A DNA stretch of 51,966 bases from Lachnospiraceae bacterium (GCA_024692955.1 JAILLW010000047.1:1-51966); one strand, 5' to 3'. Counted from the stretch's first letter, positions 18,226 through 27,271 are shown. The notes: generated from the letters alone by a model not told the origin. A program made the numbers and translations.

Positions 18226-18861
18226 ATGGGTATAAATCTGATTCCTAAAATTAAAAAAGAAGCCAAACGCGTCTTGACTCAAATGAATGGCTTGAAATAT
18301 TTGGCTCAAGTCAATGAAAAACTGGGAGAGCTTGACCTTATTTCATTCGCTGATTTCGGAACCCTTCTCGGAATAGTGCGTGAAAACGGTCTGCTTAAGA
18401 ATGATCTGGATGTGGATGTTGGGGTACTGGCCTTATCTGATGAAGTATTTGCAAAAGTCGAACAAACCCTTTCAGGTATGGGATTTCACAAGCATAAAGA
18501 AATTACCATAAGGGGAGCAATCAAGAAACAGGCATATCGCAAGCACCATGTGACAGTAGATATTGAATACTATTTCCCGGATGCTGACAGTGCGTTGATG
18601 TATTGCTACCTGTTCTATATTCCGCCGGATTCGACTGATTACGATCACAGAAAGTGTGTCATCAAGAAATGTCCGAGAGTTACGGAAACAGAAAAAGTGT
18701 CGATTCATAGGCAGACTGTTTTGATCCCCAGAAATCCCGAAAAGATTCTTGAGTACAAGTACGGAACCAATTGGAAGATCCCTGACAAAGGATGGGTGTA
18801 TTGGGAGGGGCCCAATACCTATCCGACTGATGAGATTGGGGACAAGCAACAATTGAGTTGA
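18226..18861 (+). CDS. LicD/nucleotidyltransferase-fold protein, divergent
   Basis: 211 residues from the ATG at 18226, which has AGGTG upstream; a TTG at 18148 would add 26 residues but has a poor ribosome site. The motif 'FADFGTLLGIVRENGLLKND' followed by 'LDVDVGV' (residues 41-67) matches the catalytic region of LicD/fukutin-type transferases, with acidic residues Asp60, Asp62 and Asp64. The usual 'IPWDDDxD' spacing is altered to 'LLKNDLDVD', as in a distinct LicD subgroup. LicD proteins transfer phosphocholine or other CDP- or CMP-activated phospho groups to glycans. Its stop overlaps the reading region of the next LicD gene, so the pair is co-translated. The substrate is unknown. Confidence 0.7.
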   Translation: MGINLIPKIKKEAKRVLTQMNGLKYLAQVNEKLGELDLISFADFGTLLGIVRENGLLKNDLDVDVGVLALSDEVFAKVEQTLSGMGFHKHKEITIRGAIKKQAYRKHHVTVDIEYYFPDADSALMYCYLFYIPPDSTDYDHRKCVIKKCPRVTETEKVSIHRQTVLIPRNPEKILEYKYGTNWKIPDKGWVYWEGPNTYPTDEIGDKQQLS

Positions 18862-18863
18862 TT

Positions 18864-19673
18864 ATGGAGTTATCGGAGTATCAGCATCATTTATATAATC
18901 TGTTATGCGTTATTGATGATCTGTGCCGGAAAGAATCAGTCCATTATTTTCTGGCTTACGGAACAGCAATAGGTGCACTTCGTGAACATGGTATAATTCC
19001 CTGGGACGATGACATTGATATCAAGGTTCTTAGAAAGGACTTCGAATCCTTTCGTCAATTGATGAATTCAGAGTTGCCGTCACGGTATGCATTTGTAGAT
19101 TATTCTGACCATTCTGGATACTTTCATGACTTTATCCCCAGGATTGTCGACACTTCGATAGACAGAATGTCTCCGTCTGACTATGAAAGTACTTGTGGTG
19201 GCTATCTGCACAAACTGGCTATTGACATATTCATTGTGGATAATGCTCCCGATACGTCAATCGGGCGATATCTGATGCAGCTGCAATATAAGTTGATTTA
19301 TGGAGTTGCGTTGTCCAAAAGGTATTCATTCTCTTATGCGGACTATTCTCCCTTTAGCAGTATACCTGTCTTTTTCTTACGTTTAATCGGAAAATCGATC
19401 AGTTACGATAAAATATGTCAAATGTATGAGCATGCTATGACACGATTTCAGGACAGTGAAACGAAATGGAGGTATATCTCCAACGCTTTGCTGATTCTGA
19501 AATACCAGCAGTTCTTTCCAAAAGATGATTTTGAGTCTACGGAGAGTGTTATGTTCGGAAACAGAAGTTTTCCCGTCAATAACGGTATTCATGATGAACT
19601 GTTCAGAATATATGGAAATTATATGGAGCCCCCCGCAGATAAGGGCATCTATTTGACGCATATGGAAGGGTGA
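18864..19673 (+). CDS. LicD-family phosphotransferase
   Basis: 269 residues from the ATG at 18864; two codons upstream an in-frame TTG exists but ATG is preferred. The LicD core is classical: 'YFLAYGTAIGALREHGIIPW' followed by 'DDDIDIKV', with Asp48-Asp50 and Asp52, then 'DFIPRIVDTS' and 'LAIDIFIVDNAPD'. No membrane segment is present. LicD enzymes use a CDP- or CMP-activated head group and decorate cell-surface glycans with a phosphodiester. There is no strong ribosome site and the start is two bases past the preceding stop, so translation is probably coupled. A GT2 gene follows nine bases later. It could use the phosphonate made by the operon at 31415-35678 or a separate donor; sequence does not decide. 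Confidence 0.85.
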   Translation: MELSEYQHHLYNLLCVIDDLCRKESVHYFLAYGTAIGALREHGIIPWDDDIDIKVLRKDFESFRQLMNSELPSRYAFVDYSDHSGYFHDFIPRIVDTSIDRMSPSDYESTCGGYLHKLAIDIFIVDNAPDTSIGRYLMQLQYKLIYGVALSKRYSFSYADYSPFSSIPVFFLRLIGKSISYDKICQMYEHAMTRFQDSETKWRYISNALLILKYQQFFPKDDFESTESVMFGNRSFPVNNGIHDELFRIYGNYMEPPADKGIYLTHMEG

Positions 19674-19682
19674 TGGGAAGAT

Positions 19683-20744
19683 ATGGCAAAATTCAGCATT
19701 ATTGTCCCCGTATATAATGTAGAAAAGTATGTGGACCAGTGCATCTGTTCTCTTTTCGCTCAAACCGAAACGGATATTGAAATAATAGCTATTGATGATG
19801 GGAGTACCGACGAAAGTGGTCTGGTTTTAGACAGATTGGCTAAAAAGGACAGAAGGCTCAGAGTGTATCATAAAAATAATGAAGGTGTCAGTGCTTCCCG
19901 AAATCTCGGACTCGATCTGGCAAGAGGGGAATTTATTACATTTGTTGACAGTGATGACTGGTGCGATCCAACAATGCTGGAAGAAGCATACAGTTTTTTT
20001 CTGGAACATAAGAAATGCGAAATAGTCGTTTTTTCTCTTGATACCGACAAAAAGAAACCTCTTGGCAAGAATACAAAACTGCTGCCGTTTGGAAGCGGAA
20101 ATGTTACCGACTACCGTGAATTCATAGAGTTACGTTCTATATCAAAGTACTATTCCGATAAATCGGGAAAACCCGGGTCGATATCCGTTGGAGGTGCTTG
20201 TGCAAAACTGGTCAGGCGCTCCCTGATTGACAGATTGCATCATCGTTTTAATACCACGCTAATAAGAGCTCAGGATACTGTGTTTTGGATTGAGCTCTTT
20301 GAGAACGCACAGGAAATATACTATCTTGACAAAGCAATGTATCACTACCGGCGATGGCTGGGTTCCGTCACCTATGGGGCACGATATATTCCCGACAGCA
20401 CACAGGTCTTTGACGAAATTCTAAGGGAATACAGCAGATTCATCGCAAAGTATAATAAAGATGAGCGCTTTATAAATGCGTTATATCTCCGGGCCACGGA
20501 TATTATACTTTGGAATCTTAAGCACAATTTCGCTAACAGCAATAATCCGGACAGTCTAAAAAAGAGAAAACAGGAATTGGCGAATTTAGTGAATTCAGAG
20601 CCATATCATAAAGCAATCCGCAGTGTTTCCGTGCGGGAATTTCGCTTTCTGGTTTTAATCCTTAAGATGCATCTTTATCGGTTATGCATCATAATGTATG
20701 AGTTTCGTACCTGGCAGAAAGAAAGAGGGAATCTGAAAACATAA
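19683..20744 (+). CDS. Family 2 glycosyltransferase
   Basis: 353 residues. The GT-A motifs are 'FSIIVPVYNVEKYVDQCI' (4-21), 'IAIDDGSTDESG' (36-46), 'SASRNLGLDLARGEFITFVD' (70-89) and 'DSDDW' (89-93). The domain is followed by a C-terminal region with no clear membrane helix. The start has GGGAAG seven bases upstream. It is strikingly similar along its whole length to the GT2 encoded at 30347-31384, including 'AQDTVFWIELFENA' in both, so the two are paralogues. It is the last gene of the plus-strand LicD-LicD-GT2 group. Sugar specificity is unknown. Confidence 0.87.
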   Translation: MAKFSIIVPVYNVEKYVDQCICSLFAQTETDIEIIAIDDGSTDESGLVLDRLAKKDRRLRVYHKNNEGVSASRNLGLDLARGEFITFVDSDDWCDPTMLEEAYSFFLEHKKCEIVVFSLDTDKKKPLGKNTKLLPFGSGNVTDYREFIELRSISKYYSDKSGKPGSISVGGACAKLVRRSLIDRLHHRFNTTLIRAQDTVFWIELFENAQEIYYLDKAMYHYRRWLGSVTYGARYIPDSTQVFDEILREYSRFIAKYNKDERFINALYLRATDIILWNLKHNFANSNNPDSLKKRKQELANLVNSEPYHKAIRSVSVREFRFLVLILKMHLYRLCIIMYEFRTWQKERGNLKT

Positions 20745-20765
20745 CGGCTTTCGATATTTGAGGCG

Positions 20766-21602
20766 TCATTTTTCTGTATTTATGTCTGAACCATCTATCG
20801 AATGGATATATTCATCCGCTTTCCGGGAGGATATCCGATATCCCGCCCTTTCATGCATCTTTACGGAAGGCGTATTGTGAATGTCAACCCAGCATCGGAA
20901 AAAGCCGCACCGGTCCGCGTACAGTTCGTGCACATATTGGTGAATCGCCCGGCCTATTCCCAGTCCTCGATATGCTTTCCTGACCACGATATGATTCGTC
21001 CATACCACATTTCTTTCAAGCTCAATATTCATAATCGCTGCCGGTATCGAATCCCGGTATGCAACAAAAAGCCGTTTTTCCTCGATTATGGCATTTATTT
21101 CCTTACGGCCCGGAAGGAAAGCGAACAGCGGGTTAAACGATGACTCCAGCATCTCCTCATATTCATCGGCTTCTTTACGAATACCATTCCCGATCCGCAG
21201 TCCGTCGATCTTCGGACAGGAAATCTTACATACATCAGAAGATCTCAATTCCATCATGGAACTCTGCCGTGCAAGTTCAAACCCGCTCTTTAACAGAAAA
21301 TCTGTCTGCCTCCTGTCGCGCTCCGTATAGTTCTCTCTGTACGGAAACTCCACCACCATCGTTTTATCGGGCATAAGCCTTACCGGCTCCGAAAGATCCT
21401 TCAGGAAATAAAAAAGTCTGAAAAAAGCTGCTTCCTCTTCCAGTATATAAAGGTTTTCCCCTTCCTCCTCAAGATATAATGTTCCCCTTTCGATATTGGA
21501 AACGATCCTCTCCCGGTTCATAACAAAATTGCCGTAACGAGCTTCTTTTCTCAGAATACCGGTCAGTTTTTCCAGTTCAGCGCAATCTCGAATAAGCTTC
21601 AT
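20766..21602 (-). CDS. GNAT-family acetyltransferase attached to the Dlt-like cassette
   Basis: 278 residues. The C-terminal half contains GNAT motif A, 'VRKAYRGLGIGRAIHQYVHE', for acetyl-CoA binding, followed by 'NTPSVKMHERAGYR'. The N-terminal 120 residues show no clear motif and may be a degenerate second GNAT fold or a substrate domain. The ATG overlaps the stop of the adenylating-enzyme gene (ATGA at 21599-21602), so it is the last gene of the cassette. GNAT enzymes acetylate amines; here a plausible target is the amino group of the activated amino acid or of an amino sugar, which is inference. No GNAT gene is part of a classical dlt operon. Confidence 0.8.
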   Translation of the reverse strand: MKLIRDCAELEKLTGILRKEARYGNFVMNRERIVSNIERGTLYLEEEGENLYILEEEAAFFRLFYFLKDLSEPVRLMPDKTMVVEFPYRENYTERDRRQTDFLLKSGFELARQSSMMELRSSDVCKISCPKIDGLRIGNGIRKEADEYEEMLESSFNPLFAFLPGRKEINAIIEEKRLFVAYRDSIPAAIMNIELERNVVWTNHIVVRKAYRGLGIGRAIHQYVHELYADRCGFFRCWVDIHNTPSVKMHERAGYRISSRKADEYIHSIDGSDINTEK

Positions 21603-23155
21603 TTTTCTGTCCTTTGCGCCCCCGGCTCATTTGCCCACCGGTCCATCATCTTTCGATCCAGTTTTCCGTTCGGAAGCAGCGGCAGTTTCTCAAGACCTAC
21701 AAATCTTGTAGGTATCATATATTTGGGGAGCCTGTTACTGATTCTCTCCCGTATGGCATTTTTATCCATATCCCCCGTATAGTACAAGATCAGTTCATCA
21801 TTTATGCGATTGTGCGCGGCGCAGCACATACCGATCTCTGCGATCTCGTCGACCGCTGCCTCGATCTCACCGAGTTCAATCCGTTTTCCGCCATGCTTTA
21901 CCTGATAATCCCTGCGTGAGATAAAGACAAGATTTCCTTCGGCATCCCATTTCCCCATATCCCCCGTCCGATACATTCTGGTATCCGTTCCGGGAAAAAG
22001 CGGATTCTGTACAAATACCTCCCGGGTCTTTTCCGGATTCCGGTAGTATCCGGCCGCCAGACAGGTCCCATATACACAGATCTCCCCTTCAGTATCGGTT
22101 TCTTCCTGTCCAAGTATCCTTCCGTCATCCGTGATAAGCAATAATCCCGTATTCCGGAACGCTTTCCCTATCGGGATCGTTTCCCCCTCCTTCCATTCCC
22201 CCTGTACATGGTAGGAAGTGCAGGCACCGGTAATCTCACTGGGGCCGTAGAGCTGAATATAAGTTCCGTCCGGATATTTCTCTTTCCAATAGTTAAAAGT
22301 CGAGATCGGCATGGATTCTCCCGAAAAAACAAACTTTTTCAGTCCCTCCGGACGGATCAGGCTTAAAGCATCAAATTGTGAAACAAGCCTGTATGCGGTG
22401 GGGACCCACATAATGCATGTAACCTGATGCATCTGCATATAGTTCAGCAGTTTCTTCGGTGACATAAAAAAAGTTTGCGGAATAATGCAGATCGTTGCAC
22501 CTGCTGCAAAACTCAGGTATATGTCTTTCAGGGACATATCTGCATAAAAAGGCGTCTGATTCCCGATGGTATCCTCCGATGTGATGCCGAGATCCCAGAT
22601 AAGAGCCTCCATATAATCCAGTACGGATATATGTCGTATGGATACTCCTTTGGGCACACCCGTCGAACCGGAGGTAAAAATGATATACATCAGATCCGTA
22701 TCGAGCATCTGCTCCCGGATCTTTTCGAGAAGGTCCTCATCGGCGGTCTCATGATTTTCCGTAATCTGTTCAAACGATATCAGTTCTCCGGTATAACCCT
22801 GCTTCGTCAGGGAGGCTCTTTCCCTCTCCGTACATATGACCTGATCACTATCAAGCGTGTCCAGAATGGACTTTAATCTTCCAACCGGAGTTTTGACATC
22901 CAACGGGATATAAAAGTTCCCTGAATAGACGGTACCGAGCATGGCGATCAGACATTCGATCCCCTTGTCGATAAAGATGCACACCGGGACCCGTGTCTTC
23001 CCCTGAAGCCGTATGCTCAGCGCGGATCCAAAGGCTTTCGACTTTTCAAACAGCTCCCGGTACGTGATGATACTGTCTTCCAGAATGACTGCGGTCTTTT
23101 CCGGAAATCGGGATACCGTATTCTCAAATAGATCCAGGTATGTGATCGCTTTCAT
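21599..23155 (-). CDS. Amino-acid adenylating enzyme, DltA-like but altered at the specificity site
   Basis: 518 residues from the ATG at 23155, chosen because GAAAGGA precedes it; a longer frame from 23221 overlaps the upstream gene. Adenylation motifs are complete: 'FTSGSTGVPKG' (160-170), 'ADMSLKDIY' with Asp206 where these enzymes hold the substrate amino group, 'YGPSE' (303-307), 'YRTGD' (395-399) and catalytic Lys498 in 'LPNGKLDRK'. In characterised DltA proteins the segment corresponding to 'FVFSGESMP' has Cys in place of Ser278 (Cys269 in Bacillus cereus DltA), a residue that shapes D-alanine selectivity. The enzyme should load an amino acid onto the carrier protein encoded at 24778, but perhaps not D-alanine. 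Neighbours are an MBOAT gene and a GNAT gene. Confidence 0.85.
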   Translation of the reverse strand: MKAITYLDLFENTVSRFPEKTAVILEDSIITYRELFEKSKAFGSALSIRLQGKTRVPVCIFIDKGIECLIAMLGTVYSGNFYIPLDVKTPVGRLKSILDTLDSDQVICTERERASLTKQGYTGELISFEQITENHETADEDLLEKIREQMLDTDLMYIIFTSGSTGVPKGVSIRHISVLDYMEALIWDLGITSEDTIGNQTPFYADMSLKDIYLSFAAGATICIIPQTFFMSPKKLLNYMQMHQVTCIMWVPTAYRLVSQFDALSLIRPEGLKKFVFSGESMPISTFNYWKEKYPDGTYIQLYGPSEITGACTSYHVQGEWKEGETIPIGKAFRNTGLLLITDDGRILGQEETDTEGEICVYGTCLAAGYYRNPEKTREVFVQNPLFPGTDTRMYRTGDMGKWDAEGNLVFISRRDYQVKHGGKRIELGEIEAAVDEIAEIGMCCAAHNRINDELILYYTGDMDKNAIRERISNRLPKYMIPTRFVGLEKLPLLPNGKLDRKMMDRWANEPGAQRTEK

Positions 23156-23174
23156 TTCCGTATTTCCTTTCAAA

Positions 23175-24755
23175 CTAAAATCCCCCGTAGACAAAATTCG
23201 CAGGGTCGAATGCCGGGCCATACATACCGAATATCAACAGTGCAAAGATTGCCAGATAATAGATCAGCCATCGTACCGGCAGGCTCTGGGCGGAAATTGT
23301 TTCCCGGATGCGGATCCCGCGCTCTTTTATGATATCTACTGCAAGCAGGATCAGAATTGCGAACAGCATCAGGAAGAAATTCTTCCTGTCCAGACCAAGG
23401 TTGAAAAACGATTCATCAAAAAAGACCCAGATATTGAACTCCGCGAACATGGATCTAAACAGGTTATAAATATGCTGTGCGCTGTCCGCTCTCGTGATCA
23501 GCCTCCCAATCGTGATAAGCATCAATGTCCGTATCATCTGAAAGATCTGCCATGATTTTCTTTCGGGATCGATATGAAAAAAGCCGCGCATTTTCTCATA
23601 ATGCTTTGAAAAAAGTGTGTTGGTAGACACGAAGAATGCCTGATACAGCCCATATATGACATATTTCATCCCGACACCGTGCCAGATTCCTACCAGGAAA
23701 AAAACGATAAAGGAAGCGATACTGGGTGCGATCACCTTCCCGTTTTCCGGTCCCAATTTCTCTTTTGCCTTTCGCCCTAGTTTTGAAAAGGGTTTCGAAA
23801 GAGAGATCGGATAGAATACATATTTCCCCATCCAGACACCCAGCGTAATATGCCATCTTTGCCAGAACTCCGCCACGCTTTTTGCCATATAAGGCTGGCG
23901 GAAGTTCTCCGTGAGCCGCAGGCCCATACACTCGGCAAGTCCCAATGTAACATCGATACCGCCGGAAAAGTCGGCATAGATCTGGACACCGGCAAGAAGC
24001 GCTCCGACCAGAATGTAAAACCCCTGATAGTTCCCGCTGAACAGTTCATTTACCACTACATTGAGCCGTTCGGCGAGAATCAGTTTCTTCATATAGCCCC
24101 ACAGGATCCTCTGTGCCCCGAAGGAAAGGTTCCTGTACTCAAATGGGTGGAAGCGGAAGAACTGCTCCGCGGTATCCTCATAGCGGTCAATAGGCCCCTG
24201 TGTCAGAGTAGGGAAAAACAGCAGAAACAGGGCAAGTTTACAGATGTTTCTCTGCGCTCTGATTCTGTCCCGATAGACATCGACCACATAGCCGATTGCT
24301 TTGAACGTATAATAGGAAAGCCCCACCGGTACCAGAATATCAGTTCGTGACAATCCCTTCCCAAGCCGGTCAAGAATCAACTCATTCAGAACATCGACAA
24401 AAGATGTGGCAAGCTTTACACCGCACAGGATACCCAGACAGATCAGAACCGCGATGAATACATATCTTTGTTTCCTGCGCCTAAACGCTTCTTTCAGTTC
24501 TTTCTTTTTTCCGTTTTCATCCGTTTGGGCTACGGCAGAGCGGTATTCTTCATTTTTTCTGTCCAGTGCGATCCCCAGCAGATATACCGACAGCGTAGTG
24601 ATCGCGGTAAGTATGGCTGCTTTCGGACTGACATAAAGAATCAGCGCGATGCTTGCGCAGAACAAAAGAATCCACTGCCATCGTCTCGCCACCGTATAAT
24701 ACAGCAGCAACACAACAGCGGAAAAAAGAATAAACTGAAAAGATACCATCGACAC
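23175..24755 (-). CDS. MBOAT-family membrane acyltransferase, DltB-like
   Basis: 526 residues with about ten to twelve hydrophobic helices. MBOAT motifs are 'EFWQRWHITLGVWMGKYVFY' (His302) and 'FFLVGIWHGVGMKY' (His359). In the Dlt pathway the DltB protein receives the aminoacyl group from the carrier protein and passes it across the membrane to DltD; all three partners are encoded next to it. The GTG at 24755 fits a GGGAG site seven bases upstream; an ATG two codons later is the alternative. A charged segment at 66-97 (DRKNEE...EAFRRRKQRY) forms a cytoplasmic loop. It lies 22 bases after the carrier-protein gene and 19 bases before the adenylating-enzyme gene. Confidence 0.88.
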   Translation of the reverse strand: MSMVSFQFILFSAVVLLLYYTVARRWQWILLFCASIALILYVSPKAAILTAITTLSVYLLGIALDRKNEEYRSAVAQTDENGKKKELKEAFRRRKQRYVFIAVLICLGILCGVKLATSFVDVLNELILDRLGKGLSRTDILVPVGLSYYTFKAIGYVVDVYRDRIRAQRNICKLALFLLFFPTLTQGPIDRYEDTAEQFFRFHPFEYRNLSFGAQRILWGYMKKLILAERLNVVVNELFSGNYQGFYILVGALLAGVQIYADFSGGIDVTLGLAECMGLRLTENFRQPYMAKSVAEFWQRWHITLGVWMGKYVFYPISLSKPFSKLGRKAKEKLGPENGKVIAPSIASFIVFFLVGIWHGVGMKYVIYGLYQAFFVSTNTLFSKHYEKMRGFFHIDPERKSWQIFQMIRTLMLITIGRLITRADSAQHIYNLFRSMFAEFNIWVFFDESFFNLGLDRKNFFLMLFAILILLAVDIIKERGIRIRETISAQSLPVRWLIYYLAIFALLIFGMYGPAFDPANFVYGGF

Positions 24756-24777
24756 GGCGAATCTCCCGAAGCTACCG

Positions 24778-25002
24778 TCACATCAGTGATTCCACAAGTG
24801 CAACGATCGCATTAAGCGTATTGAAGTTTTCGGGCTCCAGTTCGTCAGCCGTGATATCAATGTCAAACGTATCGTTTAATTCCGAAACAATTCCAATGAT
24901 ATCAAAAGAATCCAGGATTCCGTCATCGATCAGTTTTTCCTCATTCTCAAAGTCAACATCTCCGCGGATTTCCTTAAGAAGTGCCAGAACTTTTTCTTTC
25001 AT
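24778..25002 (-). CDS. DltC-like acyl/aminoacyl carrier protein
   Basis: 74 residues, the usual length for a free carrier protein. The motif 'LIDDGILDSFDIIGIVSELN' (first part 'LIDDGILDSFDII') contains Ser32, the expected 4'-phosphopantetheine site (DSxxI/L). The fold is acidic and all-helical, with an 'ITADELEPENFNTL' third-helix region as in DltC. It would carry the aminoacyl thioester from the adenylating enzyme to the MBOAT protein. Its ATG overlaps the stop of the preceding SGNH gene by the ATGA junction at 24999-25002. Confidence 0.88.
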   Translation of the reverse strand: MKEKVLALLKEIRGDVDFENEEKLIDDGILDSFDIIGIVSELNDTFDIDITADELEPENFNTLNAIVALVESLM

Positions 25003-26069
25003 TCCCCATCCTCCTTTTGCTCTTCCTGCATATAGGGCTCTGTTATTTCATAATATTGCTCCGCTTTAACCACCCAGTCCTGATAGGTTGGATCTTCCCG
25101 TCGGTCTGGCAGGTCATAGCGGTCCTTCAGCATTTTTGCAAATACCTTTGAAAACTTATAACTCCCCCTTACATTGGTATGGGTACCATCCATAATGTCC
25201 GAGTCCTCATCCAGCTTCAGCAGACGATAATTCTCCTCACTGCCGAAATCGATCACCTCGAATCCATATTCCTGAATGATCTTTTTGATATAAGCGGAAT
25301 TCGCTGCCCTTCCTTCACTTTCCCATATCGGAGGTTCATAAAAGATCACTTCAGTATCAAGTCCCCTGCAGTAATCCAGATAATCCCGCAGAGCTCTTTC
25401 CAGCCGTTCATCAACAGGCAGTTCCCAGTCCGGAGTGGCGGAATGCGATATGCCCGTTGCCTGTCCCTCCAAAAAGCGTCCCTGATAACAGGAATTCAGC
25501 AATGGCTCAATTGTCCGACGGAAAGATCCCTCAAAAAACTCGTTCCAGACCGAATGAAACTGCAGGAAGGGAAGATAAAAGCGGAGCCTGTCGGCATATG
25601 GCGTTCCAAGGTAGTCGCAAAAACTTCCCAACATATGAAACCGCGTTTTGGACGGTCGCATATTCATGGAAAGAAAATAGATTCTGTTTTCCAGAAGGTC
25701 GTCGACCTTCAGAAACATGGTAGGCGACACTACAAGGACTTTGGGGCTCTGTGTCTTCAGAACTTCTTCCGTTACTTCCCTGACACAGAAACCGGGAAGG
25801 GTGGACGTGGCAAAAGCGGTACTAGCGATCCCCTCTTCTTTGAAGCCGAACGCCGGCTGCCAGAAGCGGTATACCCCGCTGCTTCCGACAAATACAACAT
25901 CCGCGGAATTCTCCGGAAGTTCATAATATCCCTTGACCATCATTTCCGAATGCTCAAAATTGGTATTACTGGGATTAAAGACCGGAGAAATAAGCAGAAA
26001 AAGAGATATCCCAATGAAAAAGAATATCATCGTCCTTATAACGTTTTTTATGCTGTTGTCGTTAGCCAT
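24999..26069 (-). CDS. DltD-like SGNH-fold membrane protein
   Basis: About 356 residues from the ATG at 26069; an in-frame ATG at 26105 would add 12 residues but lies upstream of a likely -10 box (26096-26101). One N-terminal membrane helix (about 9-31) is followed by an extracellular domain. Block I is 'VVFVGSSGVYRFW', with the GSS form seen in DltD, and the late catalytic pair is 'MDGTHTNVRGSYKF'. DltD-type proteins act on the outer face of the membrane in transferring D-alanine to teichoic acid. It is the first gene of a D-C-B-A-ordered cassette, the reverse of the usual dltABCD order. The target glycan is unknown. Confidence 0.8.
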   Translation of the reverse strand: MANDNSIKNVIRTMIFFFIGISLFLLISPVFNPSNTNFEHSEMMVKGYYELPENSADVVFVGSSGVYRFWQPAFGFKEEGIASTAFATSTLPGFCVREVTEEVLKTQSPKVLVVSPTMFLKVDDLLENRIYFLSMNMRPSKTRFHMLGSFCDYLGTPYADRLRFYLPFLQFHSVWNEFFEGSFRRTIEPLLNSCYQGRFLEGQATGISHSATPDWELPVDERLERALRDYLDYCRGLDTEVIFYEPPIWESEGRAANSAYIKKIIQEYGFEVIDFGSEENYRLLKLDEDSDIMDGTHTNVRGSYKFSKVFAKMLKDRYDLPDRREDPTYQDWVVKAEQYYEITEPYMQEEQKEDGE

Positions 26070-26245
26070 CTCAGATCTGTGCATCATCGTTAAGCAGTAT
26101 ATCATGAAGCACTTTTTTTTGAAAGATGCGCGGAGTCAGTTTTAACCAAAAGCCCTACATCATCTTCGCTCTCTGAAGTTATGGAAAAACCACTCCTGAT
26201 TTGGTATATTTATCTATTATATATACCTGTCAAATTGGAATGATT

Positions 26246-27271
26246 ATGGAAAGAGACAGTTCTTTGGATATCGCCAAGTTCATAGCTGTGATACTTGTTG
26301 TCTGGGGACATTTGATCGGAGGCACCCTCAGCATTGTCAAGTTTGCGATCACCTCTTCTCATATGCCGGTATTTTTTGTGATCAGCGGGTATTTTCTTTC
26401 ATACGAACTGAAGAAGCATTCCGGCGGGACACTTCTGAAGTGCAAGATAAAACGCCTTTTCCTTCCCTATTGTATCTGGTCACTCATTTCTCTTTGTCTG
26501 CATTCCGCTCTGCTCCTTGCGGAATCCAAAGCCGGCTTTTTAAACGGGTTTATGCAGGAAGCAGTCGATATCTTATTGCACTCACGAAGTGTCTGGTTCC
26601 TGATTGTTCTTTTTATCGCCGAACTGCTCCTTATCCTGATTGTGACCTTTACCCGAAAGTTTCGGAAATATGCCGGAGTTCTGTCTTTATCAATAATGAT
26701 GCTTTGTTTTATTATCTTGTTTCCTGTCCTTCCCGATCAGCCATTCAGTCTGTATAAACTTCGGTGGCTTTTCCCCTTTCTTATCCTGGGATTCGTTTCG
26801 ATCGAATACCTGAACGGATTTAAGGGATTTCGAACATTTCTTTCAGGCAAGAAAGCGATGGTCATAGTCTGCGTCATATTTGCGGGATATTGTATTCTTG
26901 CAATCCGGTTCTTTGAAATACACAGCGATGCTTATATGATGTCGAAAAACGGGCTTGATCCTTTGAGCATGTTTTTCTATTATGCAGGAGGTATCCTCGG
27001 GATCACAGCCATTTTGTCTCTTGCGGAAAATGCCGGCGGAAGGCTTCGCACGTTCCTTGCGGAAGGCGGCACATATTCAATGGACATCTATGTTATCCAC
27101 ATGCTGGGTGTCAGTCCTGTGAAAAAAGCTCTTCAGTCAATCAGCAATCCGGCACTTCGGGAAGTTGCGGCACTGATCGTGGCTTGCCTGCTTTCGATAA
27201 CCGTATTCCTTCTTAGCAGGCATTTTCTCCGAAAGTTTTCTCTGTATCGTAAGAGTGTAGGCCTGAATTAA
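26246..27271 (+). CDS. Acyltransferase-3 family membrane O-acetyltransferase
   Basis: 341 residues from the ATG at 26246 (GGAA upstream); an ATG two codons earlier at 26240 is also possible, and a TTG at 26201 is unlikely. About ten membrane helices are visible. The start 'MERDSSLDIAKFIAVILVVW' followed by 'GHL' has the conserved His22, and 'SSHMPVFFVISGYFLSYELK' (shorter core 'HMPVFFVISGYF') is the second family motif. Members such as OafA- and WecH-type proteins O-acetylate sugars using acetyl-CoA. It is divergent from the Dlt-like cassette and not clearly in an operon with the next gene, which has its own promoter. Sugar target is unknown. Confidence 0.87.
   Translation: MERDSSLDIAKFIAVILVVWGHLIGGTLSIVKFAITSSHMPVFFVISGYFLSYELKKHSGGTLLKCKIKRLFLPYCIWSLISLCLHSALLLAESKAGFLNGFMQEAVDILLHSRSVWFLIVLFIAELLLILIVTFTRKFRKYAGVLSLSIMMLCFIILFPVLPDQPFSLYKLRWLFPFLILGFVSIEYLNGFKGFRTFLSGKKAMVIVCVIFAGYCILAIRFFEIHSDAYMMSKNGLDPLSMFFYYAGGILGITAILSLAENAGGRLRTFLAEGGTYSMDIYVIHMLGVSPVKKALQSISNPALREVAALIVACLLSITVFLLSRHFLRKFSLYRKSVGLN

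Noticed and set aside
21599..26069. Calling the cassette a standard dltABCD operon
   Set aside because: The gene order is inverted, a GNAT gene is attached, and the DltA selectivity Cys is replaced by Ser, so gene symbols dltA-D were withheld.
25179..26093. Plus-strand frame of 304 codons opposite the DltD-like gene
   Set aside because: No recognisable motif, and it covers a gene with clear SGNH motifs and operon linkage on the other strand.
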